Shown here: positions 7,970 to 15,473 of the stretch, in pieces
Position numbering within the stretch: position 1 is the first letter of the stretch
How the letters are laid out: every line of letters starts with the position of its first letter
DNA from: an uncultured Clostridia bacterium
Lineage (GTDB): Bacteria > Bacillota > Clostridia > TANB77 > CAG-508
Assembly (NCBI GenBank): GCA_934155625.1
Contig: CAKPHD010000009.1
Location: 1-44,263, forward strand
Direction of reading: 5' to 3'
Length of the DNA stretch: 44,263 nucleotides
The notes under the pieces: model-generated
The model's input: the letters and a program-made list of their open reading frames with translations, nothing else
The model's database searches: none
What the model was told of the DNA's origin: nothing
Position numbers and translations under genes: made by a program

Positions 7970-8851
7970 ATGGGATTTATAACAGATATATCACAATATT
8001 TAGGAAAAACATTTGGGTTTTATAGTGATTATGTTGAATTGGCCATATTGACAATTTTAATATTTTTAGCATTTGGAATTCTAAAAAAACTTGTAAGATT
8101 TTTCTACTCAAGAGCTGACGTAAGTAACAAAAAGAAATATTTTAGAAACAGAATGATAAAAGTAACATTAGATATTATATCAATTGTTTTAGTAGTATTA
8201 CTATGGGGACATAGAATTTCAGGTATGGTAACAGTAATAAGTTTCTTATCAGCTGGAATTGCAATTGCTGTTAAAGAAATAATATTTGACTTTTTTGCAG
8301 GAATATACATTAATACAAAGAAAACATTTGAACTAGAAGACAGAATTGAAGTTAATGGAATTAAAGGTGATGTAGTTAATATTAGATCTCTTGGATTTGA
8401 AGTGCTAGAAGTTGGAGATAGAATAAATGCAGAACAAAGTACAGGTAGAATAATACATATACCAAACTCATTTGTGTTTTTATATCCTTTAAAAAACTAT
8501 ACAAAGGCTTTCAAATATGTATGGGATGAGATTACTGTTAAAATTCCATTAGATGCTGATGTAGAAAAGACAAAAGATGTTTTATATGATATTGTAGAGA
8601 ATAATGAAATATTAAAAACAACACCTAAAAAGATGGAAGGTGCAGTTGCTGATGTTACTGCAGAATATAGAATTTATTATAATTATTTAGAACCTATTAT
8701 TTATACTGAAATAGTAGATTCTCATGTAGAATTATACCTTAGATATCTAGTTCATCCTAAAAAATCAAGAAATGTAAGAGATGAAATATTTTTAAAAATA
8801 TTAGAAGAATATAGAAGCGGAAATATAGAATTATATATTCCAGTTGCATAA
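7970..8851 (+). CDS. MscS-family mechanosensitive channel
   Basis: About 293 residues. Membrane segments lie near the N-terminus (ELAILTILIFLAFGIL; VTLDIISIVLVVLLWG), followed by the pore helix region VTVISFLSAGIAIAVKEIIF, whose Gly/Ala packing is typical of MscS TM3. Next come the beta-domain (LEDRIEVNGIKGDVVNIRSLG, IPNSFVF) and a mixed cytoplasmic domain. Members release solutes during osmotic downshock. The ATG at 7970 is preferred because AGAGGTGAT lies just upstream; in-frame GTG 7961 and ATG 7964 fall within that site. It is 42 bases after the exporter gene, so it may be cotranscribed and under TetR control. Confidence 0.88.
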   Translation: MGFITDISQYLGKTFGFYSDYVELAILTILIFLAFGILKKLVRFFYSRADVSNKKKYFRNRMIKVTLDIISIVLVVLLWGHRISGMVTVISFLSAGIAIAVKEIIFDFFAGIYINTKKTFELEDRIEVNGIKGDVVNIRSLGFEVLEVGDRINAEQSTGRIIHIPNSFVFLYPLKNYTKAFKYVWDEITVKIPLDADVEKTKDVLYDIVENNEILKTTPKKMEGAVADVTAEYRIYYNYLEPIIYTEIVDSHVELYLRYLVHPKKSRNVRDEIFLKILEEYRSGNIELYIPVA

Positions 8852-8866
8852 AATAATAATGAACAG

Positions 8867-8919
8867 GCACTTTTATTTTTCTTATACATATAATTTTAGT
8901 ATGAGAAAAATGGAGGTGC
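8867..8919 (+). promoter_or_regulatory. 21-bp hairpin occluding the sigK ribosome binding site
   Basis: Bases 8867-8887 pair with 8899-8919 over all 21 positions, counting G-U pairs, around an 11-base loop. The right arm contains the whole GGAGG of the sigK-like gene, whose ATG lies five bases after the stem. Two readings are possible: a translational switch (thermometer or ligand/protein-controlled), or a Rho-independent terminator of the upstream channel operon, since TTTTATGTTTT follows. A TATAAT in the loop has no matching -35 and is probably not a promoter. Confidence 0.6.
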
Positions 8920-8923
8920 TTTT

Positions 8924-9625
8924 ATGTTTTCTGCACTTTGCATAAGTGGATTTATTCAGTTTTTACAAACAGCAGTATTTACAGTTGGATATATTTCAGG
9001 AGTACAACTTTTTCCAGAGCCATTAAGTGCTGAAGAAGAACGTATATGTCTTGAAAAATTAAGTACAGGTGATGAAGAAGCTCGCAATATACTTATAGAA
9101 AAAAATTTAAGATTAGTTGCACATGTTTGCAAAAAATATAGTAATTCAAATGTTGATCAGGATGATCTAATATCTATTGGTACTATTGGACTTATTAAAG
9201 GTATTAATAGCTTTAAACCAGAAAAAGGCGCTAGACTTTCTACATATGTTTCTAGATGTATTGATAATGAAATATTGATGCATTTTAGGGCGACTAAAAA
9301 ATTAAATAATGAAGTGTATCTGAATGAACCAATAGGAAAAGATAAAGATGATAATGTAGTTACATTACAAGAAGTACTTGAAAATGATGAACGTAGTGTT
9401 GAGGATTCTGTAGATTTAAAGATGAAAGTTAAACTTTTATATGAAAAGATGAAAAATATTTTAAAAGACAGAGAACGTACTATTTTAGAGCTCCGATTTG
9501 GACTTGATGGACATAAACCTAAAACTCAAATTGAAATTGCTCGTGAAATGGGAATTTCACGTTCATATGTATCTCGTATAGAAACTAAAGCTATTGGAAA
9601 ACTTGCAAAAGAAATAAAAGAATGA
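8924..9625 (+). CDS. sigK: sporulation sigma factor SigK-like (pro-sigma-K)
   Basis: A 233-residue sigma-70-family factor closely resembling Bacillus SigK. It has a hydrophobic N-terminal pro-sequence (FIQFLQTAVFTVGYISGV), a short linker with FPEPLSAEEE, region 2 (NLRLVAHVCKKY, DLISIGTIGLIKGI) and region 4 (DRERTILELRFGL, GISRSYVSRIETKAIGKL). SigK directs late mother-cell transcription during spore formation and is normally activated by cleavage of the pro-sequence. The gene is uninterrupted, with no skin-type insertion. Start ATG 8924 follows GGAGG at 8912-8916, buried in a hairpin. yabP and yabQ at 40.5 kb support a sporulation programme. The exact paralogue call rests on the pro-sequence and region 2 similarity. 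Confidence 0.9.
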   Translation: MFSALCISGFIQFLQTAVFTVGYISGVQLFPEPLSAEEERICLEKLSTGDEEARNILIEKNLRLVAHVCKKYSNSNVDQDDLISIGTIGLIKGINSFKPEKGARLSTYVSRCIDNEILMHFRATKKLNNEVYLNEPIGKDKDDNVVTLQEVLENDERSVEDSVDLKMKVKLLYEKMKNILKDRERTILELRFGLDGHKPKTQIEIAREMGISRSYVSRIETKAIGKLAKEIKE

Positions 9626-9633
9626 AATATTAC

Positions 9634-9662
9634 TTGTTAAATATAAAAATCTATGTTATTAT
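9634..9662 (+). promoter_or_regulatory. promoter of the S1-domain gene
   Basis: TTGTTA (9634-9639), a 17-base spacer and TATTAT (9657-9662), 37 bases before the ATG at 9700, inside the short gap after the sigma factor gene. Confidence 0.65.
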
Positions 9663-9699
9663 ACAGACATAAAATGTTAAAAGAAAGGATGCATATAAC

Positions 9700-10626
9700 A
9701 TGGAAGAAGAAAATTTTGAAAAACTGTATAAAGAATCATTAAATACAAAAAAATTTGACAAAAGAATAATAGGAACAGTAATACAAATTTCAAGTAAAGG
9801 GGAAATATTTGTAGACTTTAAATATAAAGCAGATGGAATAATACCAAGAAAAGAATATTCAGATGATGAAAATAAAAATCCAAAAGACGAATTCAAACCT
9901 GGAGATGTAATAACTGCAGATGTATTAAAATGGAATGATGGATTAGGAAATGTACTTTTATCATATAAAAAATATAAAAGAGAAGAATACCAAAAAATAG
10001 AAAAAGAACAAAAAATTAAACATGCAGAAGAAATAAAGAGACAGAAAATAGAAAGAGCAAAAAATATTGAAGAATTTTGGAACAATATAAAAATAGGAAA
10101 AACATATACAGGAACTATTTCGAAAATTGTTGATTATGGAATATTTGTAGACTTAGGAATAACAAATGGCCTTGCACATAAATCAGAATTAGTATGGGAT
10201 AGAAATGAAAAATTAGAAGATAAATTTAATGTTGGCGACGAGATTGAAGTGAAAATTAAAGACTTCAATAAAGAAGAAAGAAAAATTAGCTTAGAATATC
10301 CTTTAAAAGGCGAAAATCCTTGGTTTGCAAAAGCTAATAAATATGAAATAAATGATATAGTAACTTGTAAAGTTGTAAAATTTGCACCATTTGGAGCATT
10401 TGTAGAAATAGAAAATGGATTAGAAGGTTTAGTACATAACTCAGAAATAACAGGATTAAGAAGAGTAGTAAAACCAGAAGATGAATTACAATTAGGTCAA
10501 ACAGTAAATGCTAAAATTATAAATATAGATAAAGAGAAACTTAAAATAGGATTGTCTATTAAAGAACTTGAAGGAACTTCTGCAGAATATGGATATGAAG
10601 AATATATTTCAGGAAAAAGTGAATAA
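9700..10626 (+). CDS. S1 RNA-binding-domain protein (ribosomal protein S1-like)
   Basis: A 308-residue protein with three S1 OB-fold repeats at roughly residues 20-90, 125-195 and 215-285. The second and third carry the classic core (GTISKIVDYGIFVDLG, CKVVKFAPFGAFVEIENGLE, GLVHNSEI). A lysine/glutamate-rich helical linker (~95-125) separates repeats 1 and 2. Such proteins bind mRNA and in low-GC Gram-positives act as S1 homologues or general RNA-binding regulators. Clostridial S1 proteins often have four S1 domains, sometimes fused to IspH; this one has three and no fusion. It has its own promoter and terminator. Confidence 0.85.
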   Translation: MEEENFEKLYKESLNTKKFDKRIIGTVIQISSKGEIFVDFKYKADGIIPRKEYSDDENKNPKDEFKPGDVITADVLKWNDGLGNVLLSYKKYKREEYQKIEKEQKIKHAEEIKRQKIERAKNIEEFWNNIKIGKTYTGTISKIVDYGIFVDLGITNGLAHKSELVWDRNEKLEDKFNVGDEIEVKIKDFNKEERKISLEYPLKGENPWFAKANKYEINDIVTCKVVKFAPFGAFVEIENGLEGLVHNSEITGLRRVVKPEDELQLGQTVNAKIINIDKEKLKIGLSIKELEGTSAEYGYEEYISGKSE

Positions 10627-10637
10627 ATGAAAAAAGA

Positions 10638-10677
10638 AGAGTGAAAGCACCAGATGGAAGGGCTTTTGCTCTTTTTT
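10638..10677 (+). terminator. Rho-independent terminator of the S1-domain gene
   Basis: AGAGTGAAAGC (10638-10648) pairs with GCTTTTGCTCT (10662-10672) over 11 bp including two wobble pairs, followed by a T tract (10672-10677). Confidence 0.8.
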
Positions 10678-10733
10678 AGTATATTGCATAAAAATATATA
10701 AATTGGGAAAAATAACCTAAGGAGGTTGATTTT

Positions 10734-11168
10734 ATGGAAGATATTAATGTAAAAGTTTTAGATGAAGTTAATAAAGGAACAACAATGGGAATGGATGCAA
10801 TTCATTTTGTTTCAGATAAAGTTGGAGATGAAAGATTTAAAAAAGTTTTAGATGTAGAATATGGAAAGTATAAAAAAATAGCAGAAAGAATAGACAACAT
10901 ATATTCTCAATATGCTAGCAAAGAACCACATGAAACAAATAAAATGGAAAAAATGATGACATGGTATGGAATAAACATGAAAACAATGAATGACCAAAGC
11001 AATTCTAAAATTTCAGAATTATTGATGCAAGGAACTAATATGGGAATCATTGAGGGGCGAAGATTACTTAATAATAACCCTAGTGTTGATACTGAAGTCA
11101 AAAACATTTTAAATGATTTTGTGATTATGCAAGAAGACAGTGTAGAAACTTTAAAAAAATACTTATAA
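10734..11168 (+). CDS. small helical protein of unknown function
   Basis: A 144-residue protein with a strong ribosome binding site (AAGGAGGTTGAT before ATG 10734). No signal peptide or membrane segment is visible. The whole sequence predicts long amphipathic helices (EVNKGTTMGMDAIHFVSDKV, KVLDVEYGKYKKIAERIDNI, LLMQGTNMGIIEGRRLL, then a C-terminal helix), compatible with a four-helix bundle like the DUF2383/ferritin-like group. The usual His/Glu metal-ligand pattern is not obvious, so I make no functional claim. It stands alone between a terminator and the gap promoter. Confidence 0.75.
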   Translation: MEDINVKVLDEVNKGTTMGMDAIHFVSDKVGDERFKKVLDVEYGKYKKIAERIDNIYSQYASKEPHETNKMEKMMTWYGINMKTMNDQSNSKISELLMQGTNMGIIEGRRLLNNNPSVDTEVKNILNDFVIMQEDSVETLKKYL

Positions 11169-11183
11169 AATTTAAAATACTAC

Positions 11184-11212
11184 TTGAAATGTAAAGAATT
11201 TTGTTATAGAAT
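11184..11212 (+). promoter_or_regulatory. promoter of the glycolysis operon
   Basis: TTGAAA (11184-11189), a 17-base spacer and TAGAAT (11207-11212), followed by an approximately 78-base leader before gap. Confidence 0.6.
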
Positions 11213-11296
11213 AAACTTGCCTGAAGAAGGTAAAAATAGAATTAGAGGTTAGAAAAGAAAATAAAAAACTAACATCTAAAAAAGGAGGAAATTTTT

Positions 11297-12307
11297 ATGT
11301 CAGTAAAAGTAGGAATTAACGGATTTGGAAGAATTGGAAAATTAGCATTCCAAGCAGCATTAGGAAAAGAGGAGGTAGAGGTTGTAGCAGTTAATGACCC
11401 ATTTGTAGCAGCAGACTACATGGTATATATGACAAAATTTGATACTGTACATGGAAGATTCAAAGGAACAGTAGAAGAAAAAGATGGAAATTTAATAGTA
11501 AATGGAAGAATAATAAAAGTATATAATGAAATGGACCCAAAGAACATTCCTTGGGGAGAGTTAGGAGTAGAATATGTTCTAGAATGTTCTGGAGTATTCA
11601 AAACAATGGAAAAAGCACAAGCACACTTAGATGCTGGAGCTAAAAAAGTATTAATAAGTGCACCATCAAAAGATGCACCAATGTTTGTAATGGGAGTAAA
11701 TAACACAACATATACATCAGATATGAATATTGTATCAAATGCATCATGTACAACAAACTGTTTAGCACCACTTGCAAAAGTAATAAATGATAATTTTGGA
11801 ATTAAAGAAGGACTTATGACAACAGTTCATGCAACAACAGCAACACAAAAAACAGTTGATGGAGCTTCTAAAAAAGACTGGAGAGGTGGACGTGCAGCAG
11901 CAGCTAACATCATACCATCATCAACAGGAGCTGCAAAAGCAGTAGGAAAAGTTATTCCATCATTAAATGGAAAATTAACAGGTATGTCATTCAGAGTACC
12001 AACAGTTGATGTTTCAGTTGTTGACTTAACAGTTAACCTAGAAAGACCAACAACATATGAAGAAATTTGTGCAGCTGTAAAAAGAGCTACAGAAAATGAA
12101 ATGAAAGGAATAATGGAATATACAGATGAAGCTGTAGTTTCATCAGACTTTGTTTCAGATATGCATACATCAATATTTGATGCAACAGCAGGAATAATGT
12201 TAACAGATACATTTGTAAAATTAGTAGCTTGGTATGACAACGAATGGGGATATTCAAACAAATTAATCGACTTAGCATGCTATATGGCATCAGTTGATCA
12301 TCAATAA
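11297..12307 (+). CDS. gap: glyceraldehyde-3-phosphate dehydrogenase, type I
   Basis: Oxidises glyceraldehyde 3-phosphate to 1,3-bisphosphoglycerate with NAD and phosphate. The 336 residues, full length for the family, start with the dinucleotide-binding motif INGFGRIGKLAF. The active-site segment NASCTTNCLAPLAKVI places the catalytic Cys at 151, with its partner His at 178 (TTVHATTATQ). AAANIIPSSTGAAKAV and WYDNEWGYSN follow as usual. ATG 11297 lies after AAAGGAGG. First gene of the lower-glycolysis cluster, with pgk next. Confidence 0.97.
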   Translation: MSVKVGINGFGRIGKLAFQAALGKEEVEVVAVNDPFVAADYMVYMTKFDTVHGRFKGTVEEKDGNLIVNGRIIKVYNEMDPKNIPWGELGVEYVLECSGVFKTMEKAQAHLDAGAKKVLISAPSKDAPMFVMGVNNTTYTSDMNIVSNASCTTNCLAPLAKVINDNFGIKEGLMTTVHATTATQKTVDGASKKDWRGGRAAAANIIPSSTGAAKAVGKVIPSLNGKLTGMSFRVPTVDVSVVDLTVNLERPTTYEEICAAVKRATENEMKGIMEYTDEAVVSSDFVSDMHTSIFDATAGIMLTDTFVKLVAWYDNEWGYSNKLIDLACYMASVDHQ

Positions 12308-12313
12308 AATTTC

Positions 12314-12344
12314 AAGGTTAGGGGCTTCTAGCCTCTGGCCTTTT
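12314..12344 (+). terminator. gap-pgk intergenic hairpin (partial terminator/attenuator)
   Basis: Bases 12314-12325 pair with 12331-12342 (12 bp with some G-U pairs, loop TTCTA), followed by TTTT and a second T run at 12350-12355. Located 7 bases after the gap stop and before pgk with no obvious new promoter, it fits partial termination or mRNA processing that yields more gap than pgk. Confidence 0.6.
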
Positions 12345-12376
12345 AATGCTTTTTAAAATACGAGGAGGAATTTGTA

Positions 12377-13561
12377 ATGAGTAAAAAAACAGTAAGAGAT
12401 ATAGATTTAAAAGGAAAAAAAGTATTTGTAAGATGTGATTTTAATGTACCAATGGACGAAAATCAAAATATTACAGATAATAGAAGAATAGTTGCAGCAT
12501 TACCAACTATAAAATATTTAATTGAACAAAATTGTAAAATAATTTTAGCGTCTCACTTAGGTAGACCAAAAGGAGAAGTTAAACCAGAATTTTCTTTGGC
12601 ACCAGTTGCAAAAGAATTATCAAAACAATTAGGTCAAGAAGTATTAATGGCAAAAGATGTTATTGGAGAAAGTGCAAAATCATTAGCCGAAAACTTACAA
12701 GAAGGTCAAGTAATGTTACTTGAAAATGTAAGATTCCATAGAGAAGAAACAGATAATGATCCAGAATTTGCAAAAGAATTAGCAAGTATGGCAGAAGTAT
12801 TTGTAAATGATGCATTTGGAACAGCACATAGAGCACATGCTTCAACAGAAGGTATATCACATTATTTACCATCTGTATCAGGATTTTTAATAGAAAAAGA
12901 ATTAAAATTCTTAGGAGATGCTTTAAATAATCCAGAAAGACCATTTGTAGCAATATTAGGAGGAGCAAAAGTTTCTGACAAAATAGGAGTTATAGATAGT
13001 TTACTAGAAAAAGTAGATACATTAATGATTGGTGGAGGAATGGCATATACATTCTTTAAAGCACAAGGATATGAAGTTGGAAATTCACTATGTGAACCAG
13101 ATAAATGTGAATTAGCATTAAACCTAATGAAAAAAGCAGAAGAAAAAGGTGTAAAATTCTTATTACCAATTGATACAAAAGTAGGAAAAGAATTTAAACC
13201 AGATACAGAAAGCAAAACAGTAGCTTGGACAGAAATTCCAGAAGGATGGGAAGGATTTGATATTGGAGAAAAAACAATAGAAATGTTCAAGAATGAATTA
13301 AAAACAGCAAAAACAGTTGTATGGAATGGACCTTTAGGATTGTTTGAATTTGACCAATTTGCAATTGGAACAAATGCAATTGCACATGCATTAGCAGAAT
13401 TAGATGCAACAACAATAATTGGTGGTGGAGATTCAGCAGCAGCAGTTGAAAAAGCTGGATTAGCTGATAAAATGACACATATTTCAACAGGTGGAGGAGC
13501 TTCACTTGAATTCTTAGAAGGAAAGAAATTACCAGGAATTGAATGTTTACAAGATAAATAA
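12377..13561 (+). CDS. pgk: phosphoglycerate kinase
   Basis: Transfers the acyl phosphate of 1,3-bisphosphoglycerate to ADP. 394 residues, the usual bacterial length. The N-terminal domain has VFVRCDFNVPMD, ASHLGRPKG and LLENVRFHREE; the C-terminal nucleotide-binding domain has AILGGAKVSDKI, NGPLGLFE and IIGGGDSAAAV followed by ISTGGGASLEFLEG. ATG 12377 follows GAGGAGG. It lies in the glycolysis operon, with gap before and a NUDIX gene 12 bases after. Confidence 0.97.
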   Translation: MSKKTVRDIDLKGKKVFVRCDFNVPMDENQNITDNRRIVAALPTIKYLIEQNCKIILASHLGRPKGEVKPEFSLAPVAKELSKQLGQEVLMAKDVIGESAKSLAENLQEGQVMLLENVRFHREETDNDPEFAKELASMAEVFVNDAFGTAHRAHASTEGISHYLPSVSGFLIEKELKFLGDALNNPERPFVAILGGAKVSDKIGVIDSLLEKVDTLMIGGGMAYTFFKAQGYEVGNSLCEPDKCELALNLMKKAEEKGVKFLLPIDTKVGKEFKPDTESKTVAWTEIPEGWEGFDIGEKTIEMFKNELKTAKTVVWNGPLGLFEFDQFAIGTNAIAHALAELDATTIIGGGDSAAAVEKAGLADKMTHISTGGGASLEFLEGKKLPGIECLQDK

Positions 13562-13573
13562 AGGATGTAGAAT

Positions 13574-14140
13574 ATGAAAACAATACAATATAAAGTATAT
13601 GACAAAAGTGGAAAATTAAAAAAACTAATCAATAAAGGTAAAGAAAAAGAATTAAATGAAAACGAATGGCTAAATGGAGTTACATGTTTTGTAATAAATG
13701 AAAATAAAGAGGTCCTTATTGAAAAAAGAGTAAATAAAGGGCTTACTCCTGGTAAATTAGATTTGTGTTCAGGACATGTTGATGGAGAAGAAACTCAAAC
13801 ACAGGCTATGATAAGGGAATTAAAAGAAGAGTTAGGAATACAATTAGAAGAAGCCATAAATACTACAAAAATAACTCCAAATGCAGTGCCTCTACAATTC
13901 GAAAGCTCAGGAAAAAATAAAAATTTCTTTATTACATTTTATTGTTTAAAAAGAAATAATTCGAATGTAATATTTCAAAAAGAAGAAATTGATAAAATAG
14001 TTTGGTTACCATTAGAAGAAACATTTGAATTAATAAAAAGCGGAAGAACTAAATTTCCTAAAGAATATAATTATGATAAAATATTCGAAGAAGTTAGAAA
14101 TATTTGTAATAACAAAGACACAAGAAAGGTACAAAGATGA
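13574..14140 (+). CDS. NUDIX hydrolase
   Basis: A 188-residue protein with a complete Nudix box at residues 67-89 (GHVDGEE, seven residues, then RELKEELGI), the metal and diphosphate site of hydrolases acting on nucleoside-diphosphate derivatives. The N-terminal strand region (KVYDKSGKL, GVTCFVINENKEVLIEKR) and a short helix-rich C-terminus complete the fold. The substrate is not predictable; the KVYD..G and R..K..TPGK layout recalls isopentenyl-diphosphate-isomerase-like and dNTP-cleaning members. It lies between pgk and tpiA and overlaps the next gene by four bases (ATGA), so the two products are probably made together. Confidence 0.88.
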   Translation: MKTIQYKVYDKSGKLKKLINKGKEKELNENEWLNGVTCFVINENKEVLIEKRVNKGLTPGKLDLCSGHVDGEETQTQAMIRELKEELGIQLEEAINTTKITPNAVPLQFESSGKNKNFFITFYCLKRNNSNVIFQKEEIDKIVWLPLEETFELIKSGRTKFPKEYNYDKIFEEVRNICNNKDTRKVQR

Positions 14141-14688
14141 TAGTAACATTATCAGGAGTAACAGGAACAGGCAAATCTTTTTTTAAGAATGCAATTTCAC
14201 AAGAATTAAATTTTAAGAACTTAGTTATTGTAACAACAAGAGAAAAAAGAAATGGCGAAATAAATGGAATAGACAAAGAATTTGTCGGTGAAGAGGAATT
14301 TGCAAAATTAAAAAGAGAAAATAAAATTGCAGTAGATTTTGAATTTTTGGGCGCAAAATATGCATATAGGAAAGAAAACTTAAATTCAGATGAAAATCAA
14401 GTAACAGAAGTACATTATAATACAATTTATGAATTTAAGAAAAATGCTAAAAATGTATTTGCAATTTATATGATACCAAAGGACATAGAAAGAGCAAAGC
14501 AAGAGCTAAAAAATAGAAATTTATCAAAAGAAGTTCAACAAAAACGTTTAAAGGAAATTGATGAACATATTAAAGAATATAATAACAACAAAGACTTACA
14601 AAAGCAATTTGATTATGTTTTTGTAAATGATTATTCAGAAAAAGCAAAAAATGACTTGCTTGAGATAATTAAAAGGAGGGCAGAATAA
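14137..14688 (+). CDS. guanylate-kinase-like P-loop kinase (divergent paralogue)
   Basis: A 183-residue protein with Walker A GVTGTGKS (7-14) and the guanylate-kinase layout TTREKR-GE-NG-D-EFV. Compared with the true gmk at 29083, the GMP-binding tyrosine region differs (DKEFV rather than DHYHFI) and the YGT motif reads YAY. The substrate is therefore probably not GMP, or catalysis is reduced. It overlaps the NUDIX gene by four bases and tpiA by one base (TAATG). The NUDIX and kinase pair may handle a modified nucleotide; this is inference from coupling only. Confidence 0.8.
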   Translation: MIVTLSGVTGTGKSFFKNAISQELNFKNLVIVTTREKRNGEINGIDKEFVGEEEFAKLKRENKIAVDFEFLGAKYAYRKENLNSDENQVTEVHYNTIYEFKKNAKNVFAIYMIPKDIERAKQELKNRNLSKEVQQKRLKEIDEHIKEYNNNKDLQKQFDYVFVNDYSEKAKNDLLEIIKRRAE

Positions 14689-15440
14689 TGAGAAAAAAAG
14701 TAATAGCTGGAAATTGGAAAATGAATATGCTTCCAAATGAAGCAATAGACTTTATACAAGAATTAACACCACTTGTTAAAGATACCAAAAATGAAGTTAT
14801 ATTATGTGTGCCATATACAGACTTATTTTATTCTTTATTACATGTACAAGGAACTAATATAAAAATAGGTGCACAAAATATGCACTGGGAAGAAAAAGGT
14901 GCATATACAGGAGAAGTATCAGCACTAATGTTAAAATCAATAGGAGTGGAATATGTAATAATAGGACATTCTGAAAGAAGACAATATTTTGCAGAAACAG
15001 ATGAAACCGTAAATAAAAAAATCAAATCAGCATTAGCACATGGATTGAAACCAATTGTATGTGTTGGAGAAACATTAGAACAAAGAGAAGCTGGAGAAAC
15101 AGAAAAAATTGTAACAAGTCAAATAGCAAAAGCATTTGAGGGGATTGCATCAGAAGATTTAGAAAAAATTATAGTAGCATATGAACCAATATGGGCAATA
15201 GGAACAGGAAAAACAGCTACAAAAGAAGATGCAAATAACACAATTATGCAAATTAGAAAAAAATTAGCAGAAATATATGGACAAAATGAGGCAGAAGGAG
15301 TTATAATACAATATGGCGGAAGCGTAAAATCATCAAATGCCAAAGAATTATTTGAAATGTCAGATATTGATGGAGGACTTGTAGGTGGAGCAAGTTTAAA
15401 AGCAGAAGAGTTCTCAAAAATAGTTAAGTTTGATGAATAA
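14688..15440 (+). CDS. tpiA: triosephosphate isomerase
   Basis: Interconverts dihydroxyacetone phosphate and glyceraldehyde 3-phosphate. The 250 residues are full length, with N9 and K11 in AGNWKMN, the electrophilic His in IIGHSERR, the catalytic Glu and loop 6 in AYEPIWAIGTGKTAT, and the phosphate loop YGGSVKSSN with GGLVGGASL. The ATG overlaps the stop codon of the preceding gene (TAATG), with GGAGGG upstream, so translation is coupled. Confidence 0.97.
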   Translation: MRKKVIAGNWKMNMLPNEAIDFIQELTPLVKDTKNEVILCVPYTDLFYSLLHVQGTNIKIGAQNMHWEEKGAYTGEVSALMLKSIGVEYVIIGHSERRQYFAETDETVNKKIKSALAHGLKPIVCVGETLEQREAGETEKIVTSQIAKAFEGIASEDLEKIIVAYEPIWAIGTGKTATKEDANNTIMQIRKKLAEIYGQNEAEGVIIQYGGSVKSSNAKELFEMSDIDGGLVGGASLKAEEFSKIVKFDE

Positions 15441-15473
15441 GCTTTGCATAAAAAGCAGAAAGGGATGGAAAAT

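Noticed and set aside
8889..8894. TATAAT in the loop of the sigK hairpin as a promoter
   Set aside because: No acceptable -35 at 16-18 bases upstream and no convincing sigma-E type -35 either.
8924..9625. A skin-type element or frameshift in sigK
   Set aside because: The frame is continuous from pro-sequence to region 4, so no excision is needed.
12862..13632. Long minus-strand open frame opposite pgk, and similar long minus frames opposite gap, gpmI and the ABC genes
   Set aside because: They are antisense shadows produced by AT-rich codon bias; they are rich in Leu, Ser, Ile and Phe, have no ribosome binding site and lie fully within strongly recognised genes.
15421..15473. Upstream start codons of gpmI (in-frame from 15444 and ATG 15465)
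   Set aside because: The AAAGGG site is before 15465 with no spacing, and only ATG 15474 reproduces the conserved residue numbering (D12, S62).
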